Counted from the stretch's first letter, positions 44,311 through 53,495 are shown. The stretch is 64,000 nucleotides of DNA from JALZOC01 sp035758845 (GCA_035758845.1 DASTVZ010000072.1:1-64000); one strand, 5' to 3'. The notes: generated by a model not told the origin, from the sequence alone. Program-made: numbers and translations.

Positions 44311-46173
44311 TCACGCTCTCGACGCGAGCTCTCCTTCGAGCCGCGTGACCAGATCATCCAGCTGTTCGATGACCGCTCGAACGGTGTCCGGCTGCGACAG
44401 ATCAACGCCCGCCTTCTTCAACTGCTCCATCGGATAGTCGTTGCCGCCGGACCGGAGGAGTGTCAGATAGCGATCGCGCACGTTCGCGTCGCCACCCATG
44501 ATCTCCTGCGCGAGCCGCGCGGCCGATGCGAAGCAGGTGGCGTACTGGTAGACGTAGTACGGCGAGTTGAAGAAATGCGGAATCCGCGCCCACGTGACCC
44601 CGGTCAAGGCATTGGTGTCGACGGCGTCCCCGTAGTAGTCCTTCAGAAGGCCGGTGTAGATCTCGGTCAGAATCTCCGACGTGATCGGCTGATCCTGTTC
44701 TGCAAGCCGGTGCGCCCGCAGTTCGTAATCCGCAAACATGACCTGCGTAAAGAACGTCCCGGTGATGTTGTCGATCGCGTGTTGCAGGAGCACGATCCGT
44801 TCGTCGGGATCGGTCGACCGCTTCAGCATGTACTCGAGCAGCAACGCCTCGCTGAGCGTGGACGGCACTTCCGCGACGAAAATCGTGTAGCTCGAATACA
44901 CGAACGGCTGTGCCTCGTGCGACAGGATCGTGTGCATCGAGTGCCCCATCTCATGCGCCAGGGTGAACACGTCGTCGAGCGTGTCGGTGTAGTTGAGCAG
45001 CATGTAAGGATGCGTCCCGTAGACCGGAGCAGAATACGCACCTGATCGCTTGCCTTCGTTCTCGTAGACGTCGATCCAGCGGCCCGCAAATCCTTCCCCC
45101 ATTCGCGCTTGGTACTCGGCTCCAAGCGGATCGACGCAACTGACGATCCAGTCGAGCACGTCGTCGTACGGGTATTTCTTGTCAAAGGTGACAAGCGGGA
45201 TCGAGAAGTCGTACACCTGATACGAACTGACGCCGAGAGCCTTCCGGCGCAGACGATGGTAGCGGCGCAGCGGTTCGACACCCGCGCGGGTCGTCTCGAT
45301 CAGGTTTTCCACGACGGACGTGGGGATGTTGTCGCCGTGAAGGGCGGCTTCGAGTGTGCTCTTGTATCCGCGCGCACGCGCCTGGAACCAGTCGCGCTGA
45401 CAGACTCCGTTATACAACGACGCGTAGGTATTGAGTGTCGTGCGATATGTCTCGTGCAGTGCACGGAATGCGGCCTCGCGGTCCGACTGTTCCCGCCTTG
45501 TCGCGAGCAGCGCTCGATACTGGCCGTACGAAACGGTGACCTGTTCCCCCGTCGAGAGCGTGATCGTCGGAAACTTTGCGTCCGCCGTAGACAACGCCCA
45601 ATACGCGTCGTTTGGCGAGGCAGAGAGACGGCTCGACAGCGACATCAGCTTTTCGCCCGCTTCGTCGAGGACGTGCTCTTGTTGCCGATACAGGTTCTCG
45701 ATCGCGAATCGGTAGAGCCGCAAGGGCTCGGACTGCTCCATCCATCCGCGCACCGTTTCGAGCGGAATCGAAAGCAGCTCCGGGTTGAACCATGACTCCG
45801 CTTGCGCCAACCGCGCAAATAAGATCTGCACCTGCTGCCGCTTCGCGTTGATCGCGTTGTCGCGCTGATCTTCGTCGTACTGGAGTGACGGGTAGTACCA
45901 CACCTTGTACGCGAGCTGCCCCAGCTCCTCCGACAACCGGAACGCCTTGAGCAGCGCCTCGGCCCCCTCCGACAGGGTGCCCTTCAGCGATGCGTAGCGG
46001 TCGATGCCGGTCTCCAGGTGCTTGTAGCCACCCTCCCAAGCGCTCCAGTCCGGAAAGATGTCGGAGAGGTTCCATTTGAATCGTTCCGGCACGTCCTCGC
46101 GCCGGCGGGTCCCGACCTGCGGCGGTTCAGGGGTCGCGACATCAGTAGGGGCGTAAATGGTGAGCAGACGCAT
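44311..46173 (-). CDS. pepF: M3-family oligoendopeptidase F
   Basis: 620 residues, the size of bacterial oligoendopeptidase F. The zinc motif is FTLAHEMGHSMHTILS (His407, Glu408, His411) followed by the Glu-containing AEVPSTLSEALLLEYML (third ligand in the S-E region). N-terminal PepF blocks are FKWNLSDIFPDW, QLAYKVWYYPSLQYDEDQRDN and NRAYWALSTADAKFPTI-like core. PepF cleaves oligopeptides of about 7-17 residues in the cytosol. The gene ends two bases from the convergent MFS gene, and its own start has about 90 bases of leader. Confidence 0.93.
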   Translation of the reverse strand: MRLLTIYAPTDVATPEPPQVGTRRREDVPERFKWNLSDIFPDWSAWEGGYKHLETGIDRYASLKGTLSEGAEALLKAFRLSEELGQLAYKVWYYPSLQYDEDQRDNAINAKRQQVQILFARLAQAESWFNPELLSIPLETVRGWMEQSEPLRLYRFAIENLYRQQEHVLDEAGEKLMSLSSRLSASPNDAYWALSTADAKFPTITLSTGEQVTVSYGQYRALLATRREQSDREAAFRALHETYRTTLNTYASLYNGVCQRDWFQARARGYKSTLEAALHGDNIPTSVVENLIETTRAGVEPLRRYHRLRRKALGVSSYQVYDFSIPLVTFDKKYPYDDVLDWIVSCVDPLGAEYQARMGEGFAGRWIDVYENEGKRSGAYSAPVYGTHPYMLLNYTDTLDDVFTLAHEMGHSMHTILSHEAQPFVYSSYTIFVAEVPSTLSEALLLEYMLKRSTDPDERIVLLQHAIDNITGTFFTQVMFADYELRAHRLAEQDQPITSEILTEIYTGLLKDYYGDAVDTNALTGVTWARIPHFFNSPYYVYQYATCFASAARLAQEIMGGDANVRDRYLTLLRSGGNDYPMEQLKKAGVDLSQPDTVRAVIEQLDDLVTRLEGELASRA

Positions 46174-46270
46174 CTTCCAACTATACCTTCAAGATCGGCT
46201 GACAGTTTTTCAGACTTCCCTCACGACTCATGACCCGTCGGGGCCCTATCGTGGAGGCATGGAGGAGGTC

Positions 46271-46822
46271 ATGATTCGACTCGCCCGTATTTCCGCCCTT
46301 GCCTTGTGCTTCGCTGGTCAGGCTGCGCTTGCGTCCGCCCAGAGCGTCCCCGCCTCTTTCAGGGACTTGCAGTTCCTCGTTGGGCAGGGCGATCGCGTCG
46401 TGGTGGTTGACGCCAGCGGCGGCAAGACCAGGGGCCGCATTTCGGAGCTGGATGGATCGACCCTGTCCATCACCTCTGGTGATCGTGAACGGCGCTTCCG
46501 CGAAGATGATGTCGTGATCATTCGGCAGCGTAACCACGACTCCGTTCTCAACGGGGTCCTCATTGGCGCCGCTGTTGGAACAGGCCTTGGACTCGTCTCC
46601 GAGCTCAGCTGCAGCGCGATGGACGATTACTGCCCGTATACGGGTATCGTCACCATTGGCGGCGCGATTTGGGGGACATTCGCGGGCGCCACGATAGACC
46701 TGCTCCACAGAACTTCACGCGACGTATTCCGCCGCGCACCGGATCCCGCTTCGAAGTCGCTGACAATCGCACCACTCGTCGCCCGACGCGGTGCTGGCGC
46801 ACGGGTGGCGCTGCGCTGGTAA
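46271..46822 (+). CDS. Exported protein of unknown function with Gly-rich membrane segments
   Basis: 183 residues. A signal peptide (MIRLARISALALCFAGQAALASAQ) is followed by a beta-rich section (DRVVVVDASGGKTRGRISELDGSTLSI) and two glycine-zipper-like hydrophobic segments (LNGVLIGAAVGTGLGLVSE and GIVTIGGAIWGTFAGATID). The start is the ATG at 46271, which has GGAGGAGG immediately upstream; an ATG at 46259 is also possible. I do not recognise a family. The segment after it is a dispersed repeat, copy 2 of the element at 6617-6718. Confidence 0.75.
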   Translation: MIRLARISALALCFAGQAALASAQSVPASFRDLQFLVGQGDRVVVVDASGGKTRGRISELDGSTLSITSGDRERRFREDDVVIIRQRNHDSVLNGVLIGAAVGTGLGLVSELSCSAMDDYCPYTGIVTIGGAIWGTFAGATIDLLHRTSRDVFRRAPDPASKSLTIAPLVARRGAGARVALRW

Positions 46823-46823
46823 G

Positions 46824-46924
46824 ACGCGAGCGAGCGCAGCGAAGCGAGCCACGCGAACGGAGCGAGCCGACGAAGCGGCTCGCGAGAGAGCGTGGGGAGT
46901 CCGAGGGGCGACGCCCCTCGGAGA
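46824..46924 (+). repeat. Copy 2 of the ~100-base dispersed GC-rich repeat
   Basis: Starts CGCGAGCGAGCGCAGCGAAGCG and ends in a perfect hairpin CCGAGGGGCG-A-CGCCCCTCGG (46901-46921). Read in reverse complement it lines up with 6617-6718, with the hairpin at the same end and the same CGCTCG-rich half. It lies directly after the stop of the preceding gene and 32 bases before the start of the next, so it could end or protect a transcript. No ORF is associated. Confidence 0.75.
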
Positions 46925-46956
46925 GGATATAGTGCAAGCCACCCAGGAGGACCTGC

Positions 46957-47418
46957 ATGGTGGCTCGCAAGAAGGACAGTGCACTTGGTCTGTGGCTCGA
47001 GCGGTCTGCTTCAGCGGTTACCCGCTGGACCGGAAGCACCAGCGCGTTCGCGCTCGCCTGCGGCATCATCCTCATCTGGGCGTTGACTGGCGCGCTCTTC
47101 AACTTCGACAACACCTGGCAGCTCGTCATCAACACCGGAACCACCATCGTCACATTCCTGATGGTGTTTCTCATTCAACGAACGCAGAACAAGGATTCGC
47201 TCGCGCTCCATCTGAAGTTGAACGAGATCGTTGCCGCGCTCGAAGGGGCAAGCAATCGCTTGATCGACGTCGAATCGCTCACTGAGCACGATCTCGAGGT
47301 ACTTCACGGCCATTACGCCCGCCTCGCACAGATGGCCAAGCAGGACATCAATCTCACGCAATCGCATTCGATCGAAGAGGCGGAGCAGCGGCATAAGAAA
47401 AAGGTGAGGAAGAAGTAA
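46957..47418 (+). CDS. Low-affinity iron permease-family membrane protein
   Basis: 153 residues. Two membrane spans (about 28-50 and 56-75), then the signature INTGTTIVTFLMVFLIQRTQNKDSLALHLKLNEIV with the NT-T-xxTFLMVFLIQxTQNxD motif of PF04120 (Fet4-related low-affinity iron permease). In bacteria these proteins are small and their metal transport role is not well shown. The ATG is preceded by AGGAGG with six-base spacing. The basic C-terminus (RHKKKVRKK) would sit in the cytosol. Confidence 0.85.
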   Translation: MVARKKDSALGLWLERSASAVTRWTGSTSAFALACGIILIWALTGALFNFDNTWQLVINTGTTIVTFLMVFLIQRTQNKDSLALHLKLNEIVAALEGASNRLIDVESLTEHDLEVLHGHYARLAQMAKQDINLTQSHSIEEAEQRHKKKVRKK

Positions 47419-47421
47419 CAC

Positions 47422-47465
47422 TGGGTGCCAAGGGTGCCGAGGGTGCCGAGGGTGCCAGGGGTGCT
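47422..47465. repeat. Short GGGTGCC tandem array
   Basis: CTGGGTGCC, AAGGGTGCC, GAGGGTGCC, GAGGGTGCC and AGGGGTGC follow one another, a nine-base period repeated five times in one orientation, ending just before the start of the next gene. Unlike the other arrays in the window, no reverse-complement half is seen. Confidence 0.7.
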
Positions 47466-48140
47466 ATGAGCAGCGATAACCAAATCAAACTGCACGTCGT
47501 GCCGACGTTGACCCACGGGCGCGTGCTCGTGCGCGAGGCGCGCGCCGTGGCGCAGAAGGGGATCGTTGTCGGGTTTCACGGCTACATGGAAAACGCGCGT
47601 ATTCAGATGGAACGTCTCGAGGGGATTCCCGGATCATCCGCCTGGACCCTGGTCTCCATTCAGGGGCTGCATCGCTTCTACCGCGGACGTACGGAGGACA
47701 CTGTCGCGAGCTGGATGACGCGTGAGGACCGAGAAGAAGCGATTGCCGATAATCTCGGATACGTTTCAGCCGCCCTGGAACAAGTACCACACGACGAATC
47801 AACCCAGGTCGTGTACACGGGATTCTCGCAAGGTGTCGCCATGGCATTTCGAGCGGGCGTGCTCGGTACCGCGCGCGCGGTCGCCATCGCGGCCGTCGGT
47901 GGTGATGTGCCGCCTGAATTGCTCGAGAACACCGCACGACGATTTCCCGCCGTTCTGTTCACTCGAGGAAGTCGCGACGAGTGGCTCACACAGCCGCGAT
48001 TCGATCGCGATGTGAACGCGCTGACGGCGCGGGGTGTGGCGTTAACGGCGAAGGTCTACGACGGCGCCCATGAATGGAATGCGGAGGTGTCGGCGGCGAT
48101 AGGAGAATTTCTGACGACGCTCCCGTCACGCTACTCGTGA
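47466..48140 (+). CDS. Carboxylesterase/phospholipase-type alpha/beta hydrolase
   Basis: 224 residues. The nucleophile elbow is GFSQGVAMA with Ser121, the oxyanion loop is GFHGYMENA, and C-terminal RGSRDEWLT (Asp) and GAHEWN (His) complete the triad. This fits the YpfH/carboxylesterase type 2 group acting on small esters or acyl groups in the cytosol. Start ATG with a weak leader inside the repeat. Its end overlaps the next gene on the opposite strand by 15 bases. Confidence 0.83.
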   Translation: MSSDNQIKLHVVPTLTHGRVLVREARAVAQKGIVVGFHGYMENARIQMERLEGIPGSSAWTLVSIQGLHRFYRGRTEDTVASWMTREDREEAIADNLGYVSAALEQVPHDESTQVVYTGFSQGVAMAFRAGVLGTARAVAIAAVGGDVPPELLENTARRFPAVLFTRGSRDEWLTQPRFDRDVNALTARGVALTAKVYDGAHEWNAEVSAAIGEFLTTLPSRYS

Positions 48141-48749
48141 GCGCATCCACTCGGTCGCGACGTTCAACGCCTCCTCGAACACCTCTTGCTGCTTTGCCTT
48201 TCCGCCCGGGACGCGGAACGAATGGTCCCCTCCCGCGATTTCGTGCACGTCGGCGCGCTGTAGCGTGGGAAGAAGCGCCTTGATCTCCTCTGTGCGGCCA
48301 AACGCATCTTTCTCTCCCTGGACGAATAGCATCGGTTCGACGATGTCCGGAAGATGGGCATCCCGGCGTTGCTCCGGTCTTCCAGGCGGATGCAGCGGGT
48401 AGCCGAGCAACAGCACTCCACTCAAGGTTCCGACCGTCTTCTGAGCCGCGACGTGTGTGGCGATTCGTCCGCCCATTGATTTGCCGCCGATGAACAACGG
48501 GAGCGGCGCAGACTCGACGCGTGCCGCTTCAACCGCTTCGCGCCAGGCCTGCTCGAGCACCGGCGCGCGATCGGGCACCTTCCTGCGCGCGGTGATGTAT
48601 GGAAAGTCGAACGTCGCGGTGGTCACGCCACGGCTTGCGAATCCTCGCGCCGCTTCAACCATGAACGCGCTGAGCTGCCCTCCCCCAGCTCCGTGCGCAA
48701 GCACGAGCGCTGCGAACGGGTTCTCGCTACGGTACACTTTGATATCCAC
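48126..48749 (-). CDS. KANL3/Tex30-type alpha/beta hydrolase
   Basis: 207 residues, small alpha/beta hydrolase. The nucleophile is Ser91 in FIGGKSMGGRIATHVA, preceded by LAHGAGGGQLSAFM (oxyanion loop), with QGEKDAFGR (Asp region) and GGDHSFRV (His) completing the triad. The group is related to dienelactone hydrolase and often annotated as alpha/beta-hydrolase-fold protein of unknown substrate. It starts at ATG and is transcribed toward the convergent esterase gene. Confidence 0.83.
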   Translation of the reverse strand: MDIKVYRSENPFAALVLAHGAGGGQLSAFMVEAARGFASRGVTTATFDFPYITARRKVPDRAPVLEQAWREAVEAARVESAPLPLFIGGKSMGGRIATHVAAQKTVGTLSGVLLLGYPLHPPGRPEQRRDAHLPDIVEPMLFVQGEKDAFGRTEEIKALLPTLQRADVHEIAGGDHSFRVPGGKAKQQEVFEEALNVATEWMRSRVA

Positions 48750-48770
48750 GGTTGTCAGTATACGAATGAT

Positions 48771-48843
48771 GGCTGCTGGCTGTTAGCTGTCGGCTGCTGG
48801 TTGCTGGCTGCTCGCTAGCAAGAGCCAGGAACCGAGAGCCAAC
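48771..48843. repeat. Inverted array of the GGCTGCT word (second copy)
   Basis: GGCTGCTGGCTGTTAGCTGTCGGCTGCTGGTTGCTGGCTGCTCGCT is followed by AAGAGCCAGGAACCGAGAGCCAAC. Nearly the same words, in the same order, as 15247-15314, including CTGCTCGCTA and AAGAGCC at the turn. It lies in the divergent gap upstream of the M1 aminopeptidase. Confidence 0.8.
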
Positions 48844-48852
48844 AGAGGTTTT

Positions 48853-51456
48853 ATGATTTCGCGTTTTGGTCATGTATTGCTGCTGCTGGTCCTCCTGTCA
48901 ACACCGGCAATCGCCCAGCGTCTTCCCGACACCGTCGTACCGAGCCATTACGACATTGCTGTGACGCCGAATCTTCAGGCGGCGACGTTCATGGGAACCG
49001 AGCGCATCGCCGTGACGTTGAAGAAGCCGTCGTCGACGATCGTGCTGAACGCGGCAGAGATCGAATTCGACAAGGTGACCATCAAAGCGGGCGCCGCGAT
49101 CCAGGAGGCGCGCGTGTCGCTCGATCCCACGAAGGAGCAGGCGACCTTCACAGTCGACCGCGCATTGGCTGCGGGGACGGCCGATATCACCATTGAGTAC
49201 CGCGGCACTCTGAACGATCAACTCCGCGGCTTGTATCTAAGCAAAGCGAACAACCGCCGCTATGCAGTGACCCAACTGGAAGCCACCGACGCGCGCCGAA
49301 TGTTCCCGTCATTCGATGAGCCGGCCTACAAGGCGACGTTCACGCTATCGGCAACGATCGATCAAGGCGATCACGCGATTTCGAATGGCGCGGTGGTCAG
49401 CGACACGCCGGGGCCGGGCGCCGGCAAGCATACGGTGAAGTTCGACACGACGCCGAAGATGTCAACGTATCTCGTGGCGCTCGCGGTCGGTGATTTCGAA
49501 TGCCAGTCGGGAGCGGCAGACGGTACTCCAATTCGCATCTGCTCGACGCCAGACAAAAAGGGGCAAACGGGATTCGCGCTCGAGGCCGCCGAAGCCATCC
49601 TTCGCTATTACAACCAGTACTACGCAGTGAGCTATCCCTTCAAAAAGCTCGACGTCGTGGCGGTCCCCGATTTTGCCGCCGGCGCCATGGAGAACACGGC
49701 TGCCATCTTTTATCGCGAGACGCTGCTACTCGCAGATCCGAAGAGTGCATCCACCAGCGTGCAGAAACAGATAGGCGTGGTACTCGCGCATGAAATGGCG
49801 CACCAGTGGTTTGGCGATCTTGTCACCATGCGATGGTGGGACGACATCTGGTTGAACGAAGGGTTTGCCAACTGGATGGAAACCAAGCCGCTCAAGACAT
49901 GGAAGCCCGACTGGCACATGGAACTCAGCGAAGTTCAATCGAACCAGGGCGCGATGCGCCTCGATTCGTTGAAAACGACGCGTCCGATTCGCGCCGAGGC
50001 GTGGACGCCGGCGGAAATAGGCGAACTGTTCGATGCGATTGCCTACCAGAAAGGAGCCGCCGTCCTGCGGATGGTCGAAGCCTGGGTCGGCGAGGATGCC
50101 TTCCGTACCGGCGTCAACGCCTATATCGATCGCTTCAAGTACGGCAACGCCCGCGCTGAAGACTTTTGGGGCACGTTGACCGAGGTCACCGGAAAGCCGG
50201 TGGACAAGGTCATGTCAGGGTTTGTCGATCGGCCGGGCGTCCCCGTGGTGGACCCGCGAGTGCAGTGCGAGACGAATCGTGGCTCGATAGCCATCTCGCA
50301 GCTGGCTGAGTCGAGCACGCCCGCTACGAAGAGCACTTCTCAGTCATCTGGTCCCTGGACGATTCCTGTGTGCGTCAAAACCTCCACCCAGCCATCGGCG
50401 TGCACCGTCGTCGCGAGCACTCCCGCGACGGTTCGTGCCGACACCTGTCCTACCTGGGTCATCGCCAACGCCGGTGGGCGCGGCTATTACCGCGTCATGT
50501 ACACGCCGGAAATGATTCGTTCACTCGCTCGCGCCGTTGATGCGCTGGCACCGGCGGAACGAATTGCGCTGCTCGCGGATGAATGGGCGCACGTGGGCGC
50601 CGGACGTCACGAGGTCGGCACGTTCATGGATCTTGCCGCGGGGTTCACGAACGAACGGACACCGGATGTGCTGGCAACGTTGCTCGATCGACTTGCGATA
50701 ATTGGCGAGGTGGTGACCACAGACGGATCGCGATCGAAGTACCGTGCATGGGTCGCGTCGTTGCTGAAACCGGCGATGGAGGAGGTGGGATGGACGCCCC
50801 GTGCAGGGGAGAACGAACCGCCGCGAGATCTGCTCGTTTCCGCGCTTGGTGGCACCGCGAGAGATCCGGAAACGATTCAGACCGCCCGTCGGATGGTTCT
50901 CGCGCATCTCGATTCGAGCACCAACGACTCCATTGATTCAACCCTGCTGAACGCGCTCGTCAGCTTAGCGGCGATCGATGGGGACAGTTCCTTGTACGAT
51001 CGATATCTGGCGCGCAGCAAGCAGGCGAGGGATCCGGAGGAACACTACCGATACCTGTATGCGCTCGCCGACTTCAGCGATCCGACACTCGTACGTCGAA
51101 CAGTGGATTACATCGTCGGGCCTGAAGTTCGCAATCAGGATACGGCCGTATTTCTCGCGCGGCTTTTCAGCAATGCCGACGCTCGACGCCTTGCGTGGGA
51201 GCTGCTGCAGGCCCGGTGGGACGATCTGCAGAAGAAGTCCGGCCAGGTGTTTGGCAGTCCGCTCTTAATCAGTTCACTCGGACAGTTCTGCGATACGAAG
51301 GCGCGGTCGGAGATCGACACGTTCTTTGCGACGCACAAAGTGCCGGAGGCGGAGCGCACGCTGCAGCAGGCACTGGAGCGGATTTCTGAATGTGCCGCGC
51401 TCGCCGCCTCGCAGTCACCCAAGCTGACGGCGTGGCTCGAGAGTCAGGGACGGTAA
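48853..51456 (+). CDS. Exported M1-family aminopeptidase
   Basis: 867 residues. A signal peptide (MISRFGHVLLLLVLLSTPAIAQ) is followed by the N-terminal beta domain, the exopeptidase motif GAMEN (277-281), the zinc site HEMAHQWFGD (His313, Glu314, His317) with the third ligand Glu336 (LNEGFA), and an ERAP1_C-like helical domain to the end (for example IGEVVTTDGSRSKYR). Family members remove N-terminal residues from peptides; the leader suggests periplasmic action. Length is normal for a two-domain bacterial M1 enzyme. The ATG lies after an AGGTTTT sequence; there is no strong ribosome site. Confidence 0.93.
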   Translation: MISRFGHVLLLLVLLSTPAIAQRLPDTVVPSHYDIAVTPNLQAATFMGTERIAVTLKKPSSTIVLNAAEIEFDKVTIKAGAAIQEARVSLDPTKEQATFTVDRALAAGTADITIEYRGTLNDQLRGLYLSKANNRRYAVTQLEATDARRMFPSFDEPAYKATFTLSATIDQGDHAISNGAVVSDTPGPGAGKHTVKFDTTPKMSTYLVALAVGDFECQSGAADGTPIRICSTPDKKGQTGFALEAAEAILRYYNQYYAVSYPFKKLDVVAVPDFAAGAMENTAAIFYRETLLLADPKSASTSVQKQIGVVLAHEMAHQWFGDLVTMRWWDDIWLNEGFANWMETKPLKTWKPDWHMELSEVQSNQGAMRLDSLKTTRPIRAEAWTPAEIGELFDAIAYQKGAAVLRMVEAWVGEDAFRTGVNAYIDRFKYGNARAEDFWGTLTEVTGKPVDKVMSGFVDRPGVPVVDPRVQCETNRGSIAISQLAESSTPATKSTSQSSGPWTIPVCVKTSTQPSACTVVASTPATVRADTCPTWVIANAGGRGYYRVMYTPEMIRSLARAVDALAPAERIALLADEWAHVGAGRHEVGTFMDLAAGFTNERTPDVLATLLDRLAIIGEVVTTDGSRSKYRAWVASLLKPAMEEVGWTPRAGENEPPRDLLVSALGGTARDPETIQTARRMVLAHLDSSTNDSIDSTLLNALVSLAAIDGDSSLYDRYLARSKQARDPEEHYRYLYALADFSDPTLVRRTVDYIVGPEVRNQDTAVFLARLFSNADARRLAWELLQARWDDLQKKSGQVFGSPLLISSLGQFCDTKARSEIDTFFATHKVPEAERTLQQALERISECAALAASQSPKLTAWLESQGR

Positions 51457-51706
51457 CTACACCCGGAGCGATCCCGCCGCGATGAGGGTGAAGAATGCGG
51501 CAGATGTGTGAAATTCTGAGAAGGGCTGAGTAAAACCTGTTAGCGCGCGACTAGAGAGACCAGACGGCTTTGTGAGACATCACAACTGCTCCGGCTTCGC
51601 AGGATTTGGCCTTGCTGGGGACTGCGGATTTTGCCAGTAACCACCGAAGGCTGTCAAGAGCGTGTCCGGGGCGATACACCTTCCCCGGACACACGACCGT
51701 CTCTAC
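51457..51706. other. Intergenic region after the M1 aminopeptidase gene
   Basis: About 250 bases between two convergent genes, without a supported ORF. The only clear structure is the hairpin at 51662-51692, described separately. The rest (for example AAGAATGCGGCAGATGTG) shows no repeat word of the kind found in other gaps. Confidence 0.5.
51662..51692. terminator. Strong hairpin between convergent genes
   Basis: GTGTCCGGGG (51662-51671) pairs perfectly with CCCCGGACAC (51683-51692) around an eleven-base loop. It lies 14 bases beyond the end of the leftward DUF4440-like gene and 200 bases after the M1 stop. There is no T-tract on either side, so terminator function is probable but unproven. 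Confidence 0.55.
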
Positions 51707-52174
51707 TCACTTCTTTTTCGCCGGCGGTGGCGGCGGCGCTGCCGCGCTCTCCTGGTGGAACACCACGACCCACTTGCCGTTGCGTTCGGTCCACACGCTC
51801 GAGGCATACGCCGTCGGCGGCAGTGGTTCGCCCTTGAACGTGCCGTTGCCCATCCAGGTGTAGGAGACGACAGCTGTCTTGTCGTCGACCCAGTGGACCT
51901 GCGTATCCATCAAGTGCCACGAGCCAACTTTGATCTCGTTCATCGCCTTCACGAAGTCCGCAACCTTCATCACACCGGCGCCGTCGATTGAAACGGCGTC
52001 GCTCGCCACCAGGTCGGTAAAGGTTTTGACGTCGTGCTTGGCCACCGCCTCGTTGATCTTGTTTTCGTTGGCAATGAGCGTCTTCTCGATTGCCGCTTTC
52101 GAGCCTGCCTGGGCGAATGCCGCAGTGCTGCAGCCGACCATCAACAGCACGGCTGCGAAACCTGTTGAACGCAT
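51707..52174 (-). CDS. Exported DUF4440/SnoaL-like (NTF2-fold) protein
   Basis: 155 residues from the ATG at 52174, preceded by a strong AGGAGGCAGGAG leader. A signal peptide (MRSTGFAAVLLMVGCSTAAFAQ) precedes an NTF2-like fold: IEKTLIANENKINEAVAKHDVKTF, FVKAMNEIKVGSW and AVVSYTWMGNGTF with WVVVFHQES at the end. The C-terminus is Ala/Pro/Lys-rich (PPPPPAKKK). The family includes SnoaL-like cyclases and many uncharacterised secreted proteins, so no reaction is assigned. An in-frame upstream ATG would add repeat-derived residues. Confidence 0.78.
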   Translation of the reverse strand: MRSTGFAAVLLMVGCSTAAFAQAGSKAAIEKTLIANENKINEAVAKHDVKTFTDLVASDAVSIDGAGVMKVADFVKAMNEIKVGSWHLMDTQVHWVDDKTAVVSYTWMGNGTFKGEPLPPTAYASSVWTERNGKWVVVFHQESAAAPPPPPAKKK

Positions 52175-52204
52175 ACTCCTGCCTCCTCCGTTGCGGCGGA
52201 TTGT

Positions 52205-52490
52205 GCCACGGATGAACACGGATCAAGAACCAAAAGCCACGGATAAACACGCATCAGGAACTAAAAGCCACGGATAAACACGGATGAACACGGATCAGGA
52301 ACTAAAAGCCACGGATAACACGGATGAACACGGATCAGGAACCAAGCGCCACGGATAAACACGGCTGAACACGGATCTGCCCGGTCGAACGGTTCAGTCG
52401 AACGGGCCGGCTTCAGTCCGGAGGCCTATCCGTGTTTATCCGTGTTCATCCGTAGCTCTTCCGTGGGCCTATTTGCGTGTGATTCCGTGG
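52205..52490. repeat. Long array of the CCACGGATAAACACGGATGAACACGGATCA word
   Basis: Five imperfect units of about 41-52 bases run from 52205 to 52378, built on GCCACGGATAAACACGGATGAACACGG(A/C)TCAGGAACTAAAA. A 49-base spacer holds a hairpin-capable CCGGTCGAACGG / CAGTCGAACGGGCCGG segment, then the complement ATCCGTGTTTATCCGTGTTCATCCGTAGC runs to 52490. It lies just upstream of the ArsR-methyltransferase gene and its operator. Same word family as 1511-1737 and 32726-32802; the largest array in the window. Confidence 0.85.
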
Positions 52491-52506
52491 TTACTTGCCT
52501 TATCTG

Positions 52507-52532
52507 TATCTATGGATGTAGATTTATAGATA
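52507..52532 (+). promoter_or_regulatory. Candidate operator of the ArsR-methyltransferase gene
   Basis: The gap after the repeat array is AT-rich and holds nested inverted repeats: TATCTAT (52507-52513) with ATAGATA (52526-52532), and ATCTA (52508-52512) with TAGAT (52519-52523). The outer right arm overlaps the ATG of the gene. ArsR-type repressors bind 12-2-12-like dyads over their own promoters, so this is a plausible autoregulatory site; not demonstrated. Confidence 0.45.
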
Positions 52533-53495
52533 TGAGTGACTCCGCGGCCCTGTACCGCCTGCTCGGCGACGACGCCCGGCTGCGGCTGTTGCGGCTGGTG
52601 GCGCTCGAGCGGCTGAACGTGACCGAGCTGACGGGCATTCTCGGTATCGCGCAGTCCGGTGTGTCGCGGCACCTCGGACTCCTCAAGGACGGCGGGCTGG
52701 TCAGTGAAGAGCGTGAAGCGGGCTACACGTATTACGCGATCGCGCCGGCGGTGCGCGACGGTGTGAACGGCCATGCGCCGCTCTGGACGCTCTTGCAGGA
52801 TCAGTTCGAGCGCACCGCCCTGACCGAGACCGGCCGCGCCGATAACGCGAGGCTCGAGGAGATCCGGCGGCTGCGCAAGGAAAACTTCGATGCGCATTCC
52901 GGGCCGGATACGAGGGAGCGGCAACTGGTGCCGGGAAGGAGTTGGGCGGCGTGGGCGCGCGCGCTCGGCCATCTTCTGCCCCCAGTCGTGGTCGCCGATC
53001 TCGGGTGCGGCGAAGGCTACCTGACGATTGAAGCGAGTCGATGGGCATCGCGAGTGATCGCGGTCGATCGTTCGCCGGAGGTCTTGAAGCGCGCACGGGA
53101 TCTCGCCGCGCGGCGCCGCGTCTCCAACGTCGTCTGGAAACGCGGAACGCTGGAGAAACTGCCGATTGCCGACGAATCCGTCGACATCGCGTTGTTGTCA
53201 CAGGCGCTGCACCACGCCGACGACCCTTCACATGTGATGCGCGAGGCCGTGCGAATTCTGGGTCCCGGCGGTCGCGTGCTCGTCCTCGATCTGCGCGAGC
53301 ACACGGAAGGCTGGGTTCGCGAGCGCCTTGGCGATCGATGGCTCGGATTTTCACCAGCCTCCTTGAAAGCGATTCTCAGCGACGCGGGACTGACCGACAT
53401 CACGGTCACCGTCGGCGCGCGTCGATCTGGAGATCCATTTACTGTCCTGATTGCGTCCGGCTCGAAGCCTGGAACGAAGCGAAAGCAGAAACTTC

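Noticed and set aside
52205..52490. CRISPR-like array of ~50-base units
   Set aside because: Units differ in length and sequence, there are no unique spacers of uniform size, and the second part is the reverse complement of the first. No cas genes are nearby.
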